A stretch of 64,000 bases of DNA. It comes from Pogostemon cablin. Taxonomy: Eukaryota > Streptophyta > Magnoliopsida > Lamiales > Lamiaceae. Each line of letters opens with the position of its first letter. Positions within the stretch are counted from its first letter, which is position 1. Shown here in pieces: positions 33,151-46,500 of the stretch. The translations under genes were made by a program, and so were the position numbers. Below the pieces are notes generated by a model. That model was not told where the DNA came from and did not search any database. It worked only from the letters and a program-made list of their open reading frames with translations. Location: contig CM042953.1 of the NCBI GenBank assembly GCA_023678885.1, forward strand, positions 3,174,563-3,238,562, in the 5' to 3' direction.

Positions 33151-36100
33151 ATGTCTAATAACTACTTTGACCATAAAAAGGCAAGAAAATGCTCACTTCA
33201 AGGAGTTTTTGACCTGGCTCACGGAGTAGAATCAGCTCTGCACTGTGTGTTTTAAGTGACTTTATGGCGCAAGCTTCGTAGCAGTTATATTCTCTGAAAA
33301 CATGTTCTCCAACTTTATACTCATATATAATAACAAATTTGGCCATAAAAATGGTAAGAAAATACTCACTTCAATGAGTTCTTGTCCTGGCTCACGGAGT
33401 AGAATCAGCTCTACACTTTGACTTTTTAGTGACTCTATGGCGCAAGCTTTCTAGCATTTTTATACTCTGAAAACATGTTCTTCAACTATATTCTCAAGTC
33501 TAATAACTAATTTTACCATAAAAATGGAAAGAAAATGCTCACTTCAAGTAGTTCTTGACCTGGCTCACGAAGTAAAATAAGCTCTGCACTGTGAGTTTTT
33601 AGTGTCTCTTTGGTGCAAGCTTCCTAGCATTTTATACTCTAAAATCACATTCTCAAACTATATTCTCATTTCTAATAACAAATTTCACCATAAAAATGGG
33701 AAGAAAATGCTCACTTCAAGTAGTTCTTGACCTGGCTCACAGAGTAGAATCAACTTTGCACTGTGTGTTTTTAGTGACTCTATGGCGCAAGCTTCATAGC
33801 AGTTATATACTCTTAAAACATTTGATCCAACTTTATACTCATCCATAATAACTAATTTGACCATAAAAATGGTAAGAAAATGATCACTTCAAGGAGTTCT
33901 TGTCTTGGCTTACGGAGTAGAATCAGCTCTGCACATTTGAATTTTTAGTGACTCTATGGCCCAAGCTTCCTAGAATATTTGTACTCTGAAAAATTATTCT
34001 CCAACTATATTCTCAGTTCTAATAACTAATTTGACCATAAAAATAGCAAGAAAATGCTCACTTCAAGGAGTTCTTGTCCTGGCTCACGGAGTAGAATCAG
34101 CTCTGCACTTTGACTTTTTAGTGACTCTATGGCGCAAGATTTCTTTCATTTTTATACTCTGAAAACTTGTTCTCCAACAATATTCTCAGGTCTAATAACT
34201 AATTTGACCATAAAAATGGCAAGAAAATGCACACTTCAAGTAGATCTTGACTAGCTCACGAAGTAAAATCAACTCTGCACAGTGAGTTTTTAGTGACTCT
34301 ACGGTGCAAGCTTCCTAGCATTTTTATGCTCTGAATACATGTTCTACACCTATATTCTCATGTCTAATAACTACTTTGACCATAAAAATGGCAAGAAAAT
34401 GCTCACTTCAAGGAGTTTTTGACCTGGCTCACGGAGTAGAATCAGCTCTGCACTGTGTGTTTTAAGTGACTTTATGGCGCAAGCTTCGTAGCAGTTATAT
34501 TCTCTGAAAACATGTTCTACAACTTTATACTCATATATAATAACTATTTTGGCCATAAAAATGGTAAGAAAATACTCACTTCAATGAGTTCTTGTCCTGG
34601 CTCACGGAGTAGAATCAGCTCTGCACTTTGACTTTTTAGTGACTCTATGGAGAAAGGTTTCAAGCATTTTTATACTCTGAAAACTTGTTCTCCAACTATA
34701 TTCTCAGGTCTAATAACTAATTTGACCATAAAAATGGCAAGAAAATGCACACTTCAAGTAGTTCTTGACCTGGCTCACGAAGTAAAATCAACCCTGCACT
34801 GTGAGTTTTTAGTGACTCTACGGTGCAAGCTTCCTAGCATTTTTATGCTCTGAATACATGTTCTGCACCTATATTCTCATGTCTAATAACTACTTTGACC
34901 ATAAAATGGCAAGAAAATGCTCACTTCAAGGAGTTTTTGACCTGGCTCACGGAGTAGAATCAGCTCTGCACTGTGTGTTTTAAGTGACTTTATGGCGCAA
35001 GCTTCGTAGCAGTTATATTCTCTGAAAACATGTTCTCCAACTTTATACTCATATATAATAACTAATTTGGCCATAAAAATGGTAAGAAAATACTCACTTC
35101 AATGAGTTCTTGTCCTGGCTCACGGAATAGAATCAGCTCTACACTTTGACTTTTTAGTGACTCTATGGCGCAAGCTTTCTAGCATTTTTATACTCTGAAA
35201 ACATGTTCTTCAACTATATTCTCAAGTCTAATAACTAATTTTACCATAAAAATGGAAAGAAAATGCTCACTTCAAGTAGTTCTTGACCTGGCTCACGAAG
35301 TAAAATAAGCTCTGCACTGTGAGTTTTTAGTGTCTCTTTGGTGCAAGCTTCCTAGCATTTTATACTCTAAAATCACATTCTCAAACTATATTCTCATTTC
35401 TAATAACAAATTTCACCATAAAAATGGGAAGAAAATGCTCACTTCAAGTAGTTCTTGACCTGGCTCACAGAGTAGAATCAACTTTGCACTGTGTGTTTTT
35501 AGTGACTCTATGGCGCAAGCTTCATAGCAGTTATATACTCTTAAAACATTTGATCCAACTTTATACTCATCCATAATAACTAATTTGACCATAAAAATGG
35601 TAAGAAAATGATCACTTCAAGGAGTTCTTGTCTTGGCTTACGGAGTAGAATCAGCTCTGCACATTTGAATTTTTAGTGACTCTATGGCCCAAGCTTCCTA
35701 GAATATTTGTACTCTGAAAAATTATTCTCCAACTATATTCTCAGTTCTAATAACTAATTTGACCATAAAAATAGCAAGAAAATGCTCACTTCAAGGAGTT
35801 CTTGTCCTGGCTCACGGAGTAGAATCAGCTCTGCACTTTGACTTTTTAGTGACTCTATGGCGCAAGATTTCTTTCATTTTTATACTCTGAAAACTTGTTC
35901 TCCAACAATATTCTCAGGTCTAATAACTAATTTGACCATAAAAATGGCAAGAAAATGCACACTTCAAGTAGATCTTGACTAGCTCACGAAGTAAAATCAA
36001 CTCTGCACAGTGAGTTTTTAGTGACTCTACGGTGCAAGCTTCCTAGCATTTTTATGCTCTGAATACATGTTCTACACCTATATTCTCATGTCTAATAACT

Positions 36101-38340
36101 ACTTTGACCATAAAAATGGCAAGAAAATGCTCACTTCAAGGAGTTTTTGACCTGGCTCACGGAGTAGAATCAGCTCTGCACTGTGTGTTTTAAGTGACTT
36201 TATGGCGCAAGCTTCGTAGCAGTTATATTCTCTGAAAACATGTTCTACAACTTTATACTCATATATAATAACTATTTTGGCCATAAAAATGGTAAGAAAA
36301 TACTCACTTCAATGAGTTCTTGTCCTGGCTCATGGAGTAGAATCAGCTCTGCACTTTGACTTTTTAGTGACTCTATGGAGAAAGGTTTCAAGCATTTTTA
36401 TACTCTGAAAACTTGTTCTCCAACTATATTCTCAGGTCTAATAACTAATTTGACCATAAAAATGGCAAGAAAATGCACACTTCAAGTAGTTCTTGACCTG
36501 GCTCACGAAGTAAAATCAACCCTGCACTGTGAGTTTTTAGTGACTCTACGGTGCAAGCTTCCTAGCATTTTTATGCTCTGAATACATGTTCTGCACCTAT
36601 ATTCTCATGTCTAATAACTACTTTGACCATAAAATGGCAAGAAAATGCTCACTTCAAGGAGTTTTTGACCTGGCTCACGGAGTAGAATCAGCTCTGCACT
36701 GTGTGTTTTAAGTGACTTTATGGCGCAAGCTTCGTAGCAGTTATATTCTCTGAAAACATGTTCTCCAACTTTATACTCATATATAATAACTAATTTGGCC
36801 ATAAAAATGGTAAGAAAATACTCACTTCAATGAGTTCTTGTCCTGGCTCACGGAGTAGAATCAGCTCTACACTTTGACTTTTTAGTGACTCTATGGCGCA
36901 AGCTTTCTAGCATTTTTATACTCTGAAAACATGTTCTTCAACTATATTCTCAAGTCTAATAACTAATTTTACCATAAAAATGGAAAGAAAATGCTCACTT
37001 CAAGTAGTTCTTGACCTGGCTCACGAAGTAAAATAAGCTCTGCACTGTGAGTTTTTAGTGTCTCTTTGGTGCAAGCTTCCTAGCATTTTATACTCTAAAA
37101 TCACATTCTCAAACTATATTCTCATTTCTAATAACAAATTTCACCATAAAAATGGGAAGAAAATGCTCACTTCAAGTAGTTCTTGACCTGGCTCACAGAG
37201 TAGAATCAACTTTGCACTGTGTGTTTTTAGTGACTCTATGGCGCAAGCTTCATAGCAGTTATATACTCTTAAAACATTTGATCCAACTTTATACTCATCC
37301 ATAATAACTAATTTGACCATAAAAATGGTAAGAAAATGATCACTTCAAGGAGTTCTTGTCTTGGCTTACGGAGTAGAATCAGCTCTGCACATTTGAATTT
37401 TTAGTGACTCTATGGCCCAAGCTTCCTAGAATATTTGTACTCTGAAAAATTATTCTCCAACTATATTCTCAGTTCTAATAACTAATTTGACCATAAAAAT
37501 AGCAAGAAAATGCTCACTTCAAGGAGTTCTTGTCCTGGCTCACGGAGTAGAATCAGCTCTGCACTTTGACTTTTTAGTGACTCTATGGCGCAAGATTTCT
37601 TTCATTTTTATACTCTGAAAACTTGTTCTCCAACAATATTCTCAGGTCTAATAACTAATTTGACCATAAAAATGGCAAGAAAATGCACACTTCAAGTAGA
37701 TCTTGACTAGCTCACGAAGTAAAATCAACTCTGCACAGTGAGTTTTTAGTGACTCTACGGTGCAAGCTTCCTAGCATTTTTATGCTCTGAATACATGTTC
37801 TACACCTATATTCTCATGTCTAATAACTACTTTGACCATAAAAATGGCAAGAAAATGCTCACTTCAAGGAGTTTTTGACCTGGCTCACGGAGTAGAATCA
37901 GCTCTGCACTGTGTGTTTTAAGTGACTTTATGGCGCAAGCTTCGTAGCAGTTTTATTCTCTGAAAACATGTTCTACAACTTTATACTCATATATAATAAC
38001 TATTTTGGCCATAAAAATGGTAAGAAAATACTCACTTCAATGAGTTCTTGTCCTGGCTCACGGAGTAGAATCAGCTCTGCACTTTGACTTTTTAGTGACT
38101 CTATGGAGAAAGGTTTCAAGCATTTTTATACTCTGAAAACTTGTTCTCCAACTATATTCTCAGGTCTAATAACTAATTTGACCATAAAAATGGCAAGAAA
38201 ATGCACACTTCAAGTAGTTCTTGACCTGGCTCACGAAGTAAAATCAACCCTGCACTGTGAGTTTTTAGTGACTCTACGGTGCAAGCTTCCTAGCATTTTT
38301 ATGCTCTGAATACATGTTCTGCACCTATATTCTCATGTCT
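33151..38340 (-). repeat. 10-monomer HOR of 1,728 bp, three near-identical copies
   Basis: Copies at about 33155-34882, 34883-36610 and 36611-38338. The same variant monomers recur at exactly 1,728-base spacing (for example TATTCTCTGAAAACATG at 33289, 35017 and 36745). By eye I found only a handful of differences over 5.2 kb: CACGGAATAG at about 35120, CATGGAGTAG at about 36331, GTTTTATTC at about 37950, and a one-base run difference near 33177. The copies are therefore well above 99% identical. Monomers within a unit differ far more from each other than unit from unit, which defines a true HOR. Confidence 0.95.
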
Positions 38341-41300
38341 AATAACTACTTTGACCATAAAAATGGTAAGAAAATGCTCACTTCAAGGAGTTCTTGACTT
38401 GGCTCATGGAGTAGAATCAGCTCTGCACTGTGTGTTTTTAGTGACTTTATGGCGCAAGCTTCGCAGCAGTTATACGCTCTGAAATCATGTTCTCCAACTT
38501 TATACTCATGTATAATAACTAATTTCACCATAAAAATGGTAAGAAAATGCTCACTTCAAGGAGTTCTTGTCCTGGCTCATGGAGTAGAATCAGCTCTGCA
38601 TTTTGACTTTTTAGTGACTCTACGGTGCAAGCTTTCTAGCATTTTTATACTCTGAAAACTTGTTCTCCAACTATATTCTCAGGTCTAATAACTATGTTGA
38701 CCATAAAAATGGAAAGAAAATGCTCACTTCAAGTAGTTCTTGATCTAGCTAACGAAGTAAAATCAGCTCTGCACTGTGAGTTTTTATTGACTCTATGGTG
38801 CAAGCTTCCTAGCATTTTATACTCTGAAATCACGTTTTCCAACTATATTCTCATTTCTAATAACAAATTTCACCATTAAAATGGTAAGAAAATACTCACT
38901 TCAAGTAGTTCTTGACCTGGCTCACGGAGTAGAATCAGCTCTGCACTGTGTGTTTTTAGTGACTCTATGGCGCAAGCTTCGTAGCAGTTATATACTCTTA
39001 AAACATTTTCTCCAACTTTATACTCATCCATAATAACTAGTTTGACCATAAAAATAATAAGAAAATGATCACTTCAATGAGTTCTTGTCTTGGCTAATGG
39101 AGTAGAATCAGCTCTGCACTTTGACTTTTTAGTGACTCAATGACGCAAGCTTCCTAGCATATTTGTACTCTGAAAACTTATTCTCCAACTATATTTTCAG
39201 GTCTAATAACTAATTTAACCATAAAAATGGCAAGAAAATGCACACTTCAAGTAGTTCTTGACCTAGCTCACGAAAAAAAATCAACTCTGCACAGTGAGTT
39301 TTTAGTGACTCTACGGTGCAAGCTTTCTAGCATTTTTATGCTCTGAATACATGTTCTACACCTATATTCTCATGTCTAATAACTACTTTGACCATAAAAA
39401 TGGCAATAAAATGCTCACTTCAAGGAGTTTTTGACCTGGCTCACGGAGTAGAATCAGCTCTGCACTGTGTGTTTTAAGTGACTTTATGGCGCAAGCTTCG
39501 TAGCAGTTATATTCTCTGAAAACTAGTTCTCCAACTTTATACTCATATATAATAACTAATTTGGCCATAAAAATGGTAAGAAAATACTCACTTCAATGAG
39601 TTCTTGTCCGGGCTCACGGAGTAGAATCAGCTCTGCATTTTGACTTTTTAGTGACTCTATGGTGCAAGCTTTCTAGCATTTTTATACTCTGAAAACTTGT
39701 TCTCCAACTATATTCTCAGGTCTAATAACTAATTTGACCATAAAAATGGAAAGAAAATGCTCACTTCAAGTAGTTCTTGATTTAGCTCACGAAGTAAAAT
39801 CAGCTCTGCACTGTGAGTTTTTATTGACTCTATGGTGCAAGCTTCCTAGCATTTTATACTCTGAAATAACATTTTCCAACTATATTCTCATTTCTAATAA
39901 CAAATTTCACCATTAAAATGGAAAAAAAATACTCACTTCAAGTAGTTCTTGACCTGGCTCACGGAGTAGAATCAGCTCTGCACTGTGTGATTTTAGTGAC
40001 TCTATGGCGCAAGCTTCGTAGCAGTTATATGCCCTTAAAACAATTTCTCCAACTTTATACTCATCCATAATAACTAATTTGACCATAAAATAATAAGAAA
40101 ATGATCACTTCAAGGAGTTCTTGTCTTGGCTAACGGAGTTGAATCAGCACTGCACTTTGACTTTTTAGTGACTCTATGACGCAAGCTTCCTAGCATATTT
40201 GTACTCTGAAAACTTATTCTCCAACTATATTCTCAGGTCTAATAACTAATTTGACCATAAAAATGGCAAGAAAATGCACACTTCAAGTAGTTCTTGACCT
40301 AGCTCACGAAGAAAAATCAACTCTGCATAGTGAGTTTTTAGTGACTCTACGGTGCAAGCTTTCTAGCATTTTTATGCTCTGAATACATGTTCTACACCTA
40401 TATTCTCATGTCTAATAACTACTTTGACCATAAAAATGGCAAGAAAATGCTCACTTCAAAGAGTTTTTGACCTGGGTCACGGAGTAGAATCAGCTCTGCA
40501 CTGTGTGTTTTAAGTGACTTTATGGCGCAAGCTTCGTAGCAGTTATATTCTCTGAAAACATGTTCTCCAACTTTATACTCATATATAACAACTAATTTGG
40601 CCATAAAAATGGTAAGAAAATACTCACTTCAATGAGTTCTTGTCCTGGCTCACGGAGTAGAATCAGCTCTGCACTTTGACTTTTTAGTGACTCTATGGAC
40701 AAAGGTTTCAAGCATTTTTATACTCTGAAAACTTGTTCTCCAACTATATTCTCAGGTCTAATGACTAATTTGACCATAAAAATGGCAAGAAAATGCACAC
40801 TTCAAGTAGTTCTTGACCTGGCTCACGAAGTAAAATCAACTCTGCAGTGTGAGTTTTTAGTGACTCTACGGTGCAAGCTTCCTAGCATTTTTATGCTCTG
40901 AATACATGTTCTGCACCTATATTCTCATGTCTAATAACTACTTTGACCATAAAAATGGTAAGAAAATGCTCACTTCAAGGAGTTCTTGACTTGGCTCATG
41001 GAGTAGAATCAGCTCTGCACTGTGTGTTTTTAGTGACTTTATGGCGCAAGCTTCGCAGCAGTTATACGCTCTGAAATCATGTTCTCCAACTTTATACTCA
41101 TGTATAATAACTAATTTCACCATAAAAATGGTAAGAAAATGCTCACTTCAAGGAGTTCTTGTCCTGGCTCATGGAGTAGAATCGGCTCTGCATTTTGACT
41201 TTTTATTGACTCTATGGTGCAAGCTTTCTAGCATTTTTATACTCTGAAAACTTGTTCTCCAACTATATTCTCAGGTCTAATAACTAATTTGACCATAAAA

Positions 41301-43529
41301 ATGGAAAGAAAATGCTCACTTCAAGTAGTTCTTGATCTAGCTCACGAAGTAAAATCAGCTCTGCACTGTGAGTTTTTATTGACTCTATGGTGCAAGCTTC
41401 CTAGCATTTTATACTCTGAAATAACATTTTCCAACTATATTCTCATTTCTAATAACAAATTTCACCATTAAAATGGAAAAAAAATACTCACTTCAAGTAG
41501 TTCTTGACCTGGCTCACGGAGTAGAATCAGCTCTGCACTGTGTGATTTTAGTGACTCTATGGCGCAAGCTTCGTAGCAGTTATATGCCCTTAAAACAATT
41601 TCTCCAACTTTATACTCATCCATAATAACTAATTTGACCATAAAATAATAAGAAAATGATCACTTCAAGGAGTTCTTGTCTTGGCTAACGGAGTTGAATC
41701 AGCACTGCACTTTGACTTTTTAGTGACTCTATGACGCAAGCTTCCTAGCATATTTGTACTCTGAAAACTTATTCTCCAACTATATTTTCAGGTCTAATAA
41801 CTAATTTAACCATAAAAATGGCAAGAAAATGCACACTTCAAGTAGTTCTTGACCTAGCTCACGAAAAAAAATCAACTTTGCACAGTGAGTTTTTAGTGAC
41901 TCTACGGTGCAAGCTTTCTAGCATTTTTATGCTCTGAATACATGTTCTACACCTATATTCTCATGTCTAATAACTACTTTGACCATAAAAATGGCAATAA
42001 AATGCTCACTTCAAGGAGTTTTTGACCTGGCTCACGGAGTAGAATCAGCTCTGCACTGTGTGTTTTAAGTGACTTTATGGCGCAAGCTTCGTAGCAGTTA
42101 TATTCTCTGAAAACTAGTTCTCCAACTTTATACTCATATATAATAACTAATTTGGCCATAAAAATGGTAAGAAAATACTCACTTCAATGAGTTCTTGTCC
42201 GGGCTCACGGAGTAGAATCAGCTCTGCATTTTAACTTTTTAGTGACTCTATGGTGCAAGCTTTCTAGCATTTTTATACTCTGAAAACTTGTTCTCCAACT
42301 ATATTCTCAGGTCTAATAACTAATTTGACCATAAAAATGGAAAGAAAATGCTCACTTCAAGTAGTTCTTGATTTAGCTCACGAAGTAAAATCAGCTCTGC
42401 ACTGTGAGTTTTTATTGACTCTATGGTGCAAGCTTCCTAGCATTTTATACTCTGAAATAACATTTTCCAACTATATTCTCATTTCTAATAACAAATTTCA
42501 CCATTAAAATGGAAAAAAAAATACTCACTTCAAGTAGTTCTTGACCTGGCTCACGGAGTAGAATCAGCTCTGCACTGTGTGATTTTAGTGACTCTATGGC
42601 GCAAGCTTCGTAGCAGTTATATGCCCTTAAAACAATTTCTCCAACTTTATACTCATCCATAATAACTAATTTGACCATAAAATAATAAGAAAATGATCAC
42701 TTCAAGGAGTTCTTGTCTTGGCTAACGGAGTTGAATCAGCACTGCACTTTGACTTTTTAGTGACTCTATGACGCAAGCTTCCTAGCATATTTGTACTCTG
42801 AAAACTTATTCTCCAACTATATTCTCAGGTCTAATAACTAATTTGACCATAAAAATGGCAAGAAAATGCACACTTCAAGTAGTTCTTGACCTAGCTCACG
42901 AAGAAAAATCAACTCTGCATAGTGAGATTTTAGTGACTCTACGGTGCAAGCTTTCTAGCATTTTTATGCTCTGAATACATGTTCTACACCTATATTCTCA
43001 TGTCTAATAACTACTTTGACCATAAAAATGGCAAGAAAATGCTCACTTCAAAGAGTTTTTGACCTGGGTCACGGAGTAGAATCAGCTCTGCACTGTGTGT
43101 TTTAAGTGACTTTATGGCGCAAGCTTCGTAGCAGTTATATTCTCTGAAAACATGTTCTCCAACTTTATACTCATATATAACAACTAATTTGGCCATAAAA
43201 ATGGTAAGAAAATACTCACTTCAATGAGTTCTTGTCCTGGCTCACGGAGTAGAATCAGCTCTGCACTTTGACTTTTTAGTGACTCTATGGACAAAGGTTT
43301 CAAGCATTTTTATACTCTGAAAACTTGTTCTCCAACTATATTCTCAGGTCTAATGACTAATTTGACCATAAAAATGGCAAGAAAATGCACACTTCAAGTA
43401 GTTCTTGACCTGGCTCACGAAGTAAAATCAACTCTGCAGTGTGAGTTTTTAGTGACTCTACGGTGCAAGCTTCCTAGCATTTTTATGCTCTGAATACATG
43501 TTCTGCACCTATATTCTCATGTCTAATAA
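38341..43529 (-). repeat. 15-monomer HOR of 2,592 bp, two copies
   Basis: Copies at about 38346-40937 and 40938-43529. Each can be read as the 9-mer seen downstream (1,556 bp) plus a six-monomer segment of about 1,036 bp. The monomer beginning TTTGACCATAAAAATGGAAAG lies at 38694, 39734, 41289, 42325 and 43881, with alternating spacings of about 1,040, 1,555, 1,036 and 1,556. The two copies differ at scattered positions, e.g. CATTAAAATGGTAAG at about 38875 against CATTAAAATGGAAAA at about 41466. Confidence 0.88.
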
Positions 43530-46500
43530 CTACTTTGACCATAAAAATGGTAAGAAAATGCTCACTTCAAGGAGTTCTTGACTTGGCTCATGGAGTAGAA
43601 TCAGCTCTGCACTGTGTGTTTTTAGTGACTTTATGGCGCAAGCTTTGCAGCAGTTATACGCTCTGAAATCATGTTCTCCAACTTTATACTCATGTATAAT
43701 AACTAATTTCACCATAAAAATGGTAAGAAAATGCTCACTTCAAGGAGTTCTTGTCCTGGCTCATGGAGTAGAATCGGCTCTGCATTTTGACTTTTTATTG
43801 ACTCTATGGTGCAAGCTTTCTAGCATTTTTATACTCTGAAAACTTGTTCTCCAACTATATTCTCAGGTCTAATAACTAATTTGACCATAAAAATGGAAAG
43901 AAAATGCTCACTTCAAGTAGTTCTTGATCTAGCTCACGAAGTAAAATCAGCTCTGCACTGTGAGTTTTTATTGACTCTATGGTGCAAGCTTCCTAGCATT
44001 TTATACTCTGAAATCACGTTTTCCAACTATATTCTCATTTCTAATAACAAATTTCACCATTAAAATGGAAATAAAATACTCACTTCAAGTAGTTCTTGAC
44101 CTGGCTCACGGAGTAGAATCAGCTCTGCACTGTGTGTTTTTAGTGACTCTATGGCGCAAGCTTCGTAGCAGTTATATACTCTTAAAACATTTTCTCCAAC
44201 TTTATACTCATCCATAATAACTAATTTGACCATAAAAATAATAAGAAAATGATCACTTCAAGGAGTTCTTGTCTTGGCTAACGGAGTAGAATCAGCTCTG
44301 TACTTTGACTTTTTAGTGACTCTATGACGCAAGCTTCCTAGCATATTTGTACTCTGAAAACTTATTCTCAAACTATATTCTCAGGTCTAATAACTAATTT
44401 GACCATAAAAATGGCAAGAAAATGCACACTTCAAGTAGTTCTTGACCTAGCTCACGAAGAAAAATCAACTCTGCATAGTGAGTTTTTAGTGACTCTACGG
44501 TGCAAGCTTTCTAGCATTTTTATGCTCTGAATACATGTTCTACACCTATATTCTCATGTCTAATAACTACTTAGACCATAAAAATGGCAAGAAAATGCTC
44601 ACTTCAAGGAGATTTTGACCTGGGTCACGGAGTAGAATCAGCTCTGCACTGTGTGTTTTAAGTGACTTTATGGCGCAAGCTTCGTAGCAGTTATATTCTC
44701 TAAAAACATGTTCTCCAACTTTATACTCATATATAACAACTAATTTGGCCATAAAAATGGTAAGAAAATACTCACTTCAATGAGTTCTTGTCCTGGCTCA
44801 CGGAGTAGAATCAGCTCTGCACTTTGACTTTTTAGTGACTCTATGGACAAAGGTTTCAAGCATTTTTATACTCTGAAAACTTGTTCTCCAACTATATTCT
44901 CAGGTCTAATAACTAATTTGACCATAAAAATGGCAAGAAAATGCACACTTCAAGTAGTTCTTGACCTGGCTCACGAAGTAAAATCAACTCTGCAGTGTGA
45001 GTTTTTAGTGACTCTACGGTGAAAGCTTCCTAGCATTTTTATGCTCTGAATACATGTTCTACACCTATATTCTCATGTCTAATAACTACTTTGACCATAA
45101 AAATGGTAAGAAAATGCTCACTTCAAGGAGTTCTTGACTTGGCTCATGGAGTAGAATCAGCTCTGCACTGTGTGTTTTTAGTGACTTTATGGCGCAAGCT
45201 TCGCAGCAGTTATACGCTCTGAAATCATGTTCTCCAACTTTATACTCATGTATAATAACTAATTTCACCATAAAAATGGTAAGAAAATGCTCACTTCAAG
45301 GAGTTCTTGTCCTGGCTCATGGAGTAGAATCAGCTCTGCATTTTGACTTTTTATTGACTCTATGGTGCAAGCTTTCTAGCATTTTTATACTCTGAAAACT
45401 TGTTCTCCAACTATTTTCTCAGGTCTAATAACTAATTTGACCATAAAAATGGAAAGAAAATGCTCACTTCAAGTAGTTCTTGATCTAGCTCGCGAAGTAA
45501 AATCAGCTCTGCACTGTGAGTTTTTATTGACTCTATGGTGCAAGCTTCCTAGCATTTTATACTCTGAAATCACGTTTTCCAACTATATTCTCATTTCTAA
45601 TAACAAATTTCACCATTAAAATGGAAAGAAAATACTCACTTCAAGTAGTTCTTGACCTGGCTCACGGAGTAGAATCAGCTCTGCACTGTGTGTTTTTAGT
45701 GACTCTATGGCGCAAGCTTCGTAGCAGTTATATACTCTTAAAATATTTTCTCCAACTTTATACTCATCCATAATAACCAATTTGACCATAAAAATAATAA
45801 GAAAATGATCACTTCAAGGAGTTCTTGTCTTGGCTAACGGAGTAGAATCAGCTCTGCACTTTGACTTTTTAGTGACTCTATGACGCAAGCTTCCTAGCAT
45901 ATTTGTACTCTGAAAACTTATTCTCAAACTATATTCTCAGGTCTAATAACTAATTTGACCATAAAAATGGCAAGAAAATGCACACTTCAAGTAGTTCTTG
46001 ACCTAGCTCACGAAGAAAAATCAACTCTGCATAGTGAGTTTTTAGTGACTCTACGGTGCAAGCTTTCTAGCATTTTTATGCTCTGAATACATGTTCTACA
46101 CCTATATTCTCATGTCTAATAACTACTTTGACCATAAAAATGGCAAGAAAATGCTCACTTCAAGGAGTTTTTGACCTGGGTCACGGAGTAGAATCAGCTC
46201 TGCACTGTGTGTTTTAAGTGACTTTATGGCGCAAGCTTCGTAGCAGTTATATTCTCTGAAAACATGTTCTCCAACTTTATACTCATATATAATAACTAAT
46301 TTGGCCATAAAAATGGTAAGAAAATACTCACTTCAATGAGTTCTTGTCCTGGCTCACGGAGTAGAATCAGCTCTGCACTTTGACTTTTTAGTGACTCTAT
46401 GGACAAATGTTTCAAGCATTTTTATACTCTGAAAACTTGTTCTCCAACTATATTCTCAGGTCTAATAACTAATTTGACCATAAAAATGGCAAGAAAATGC

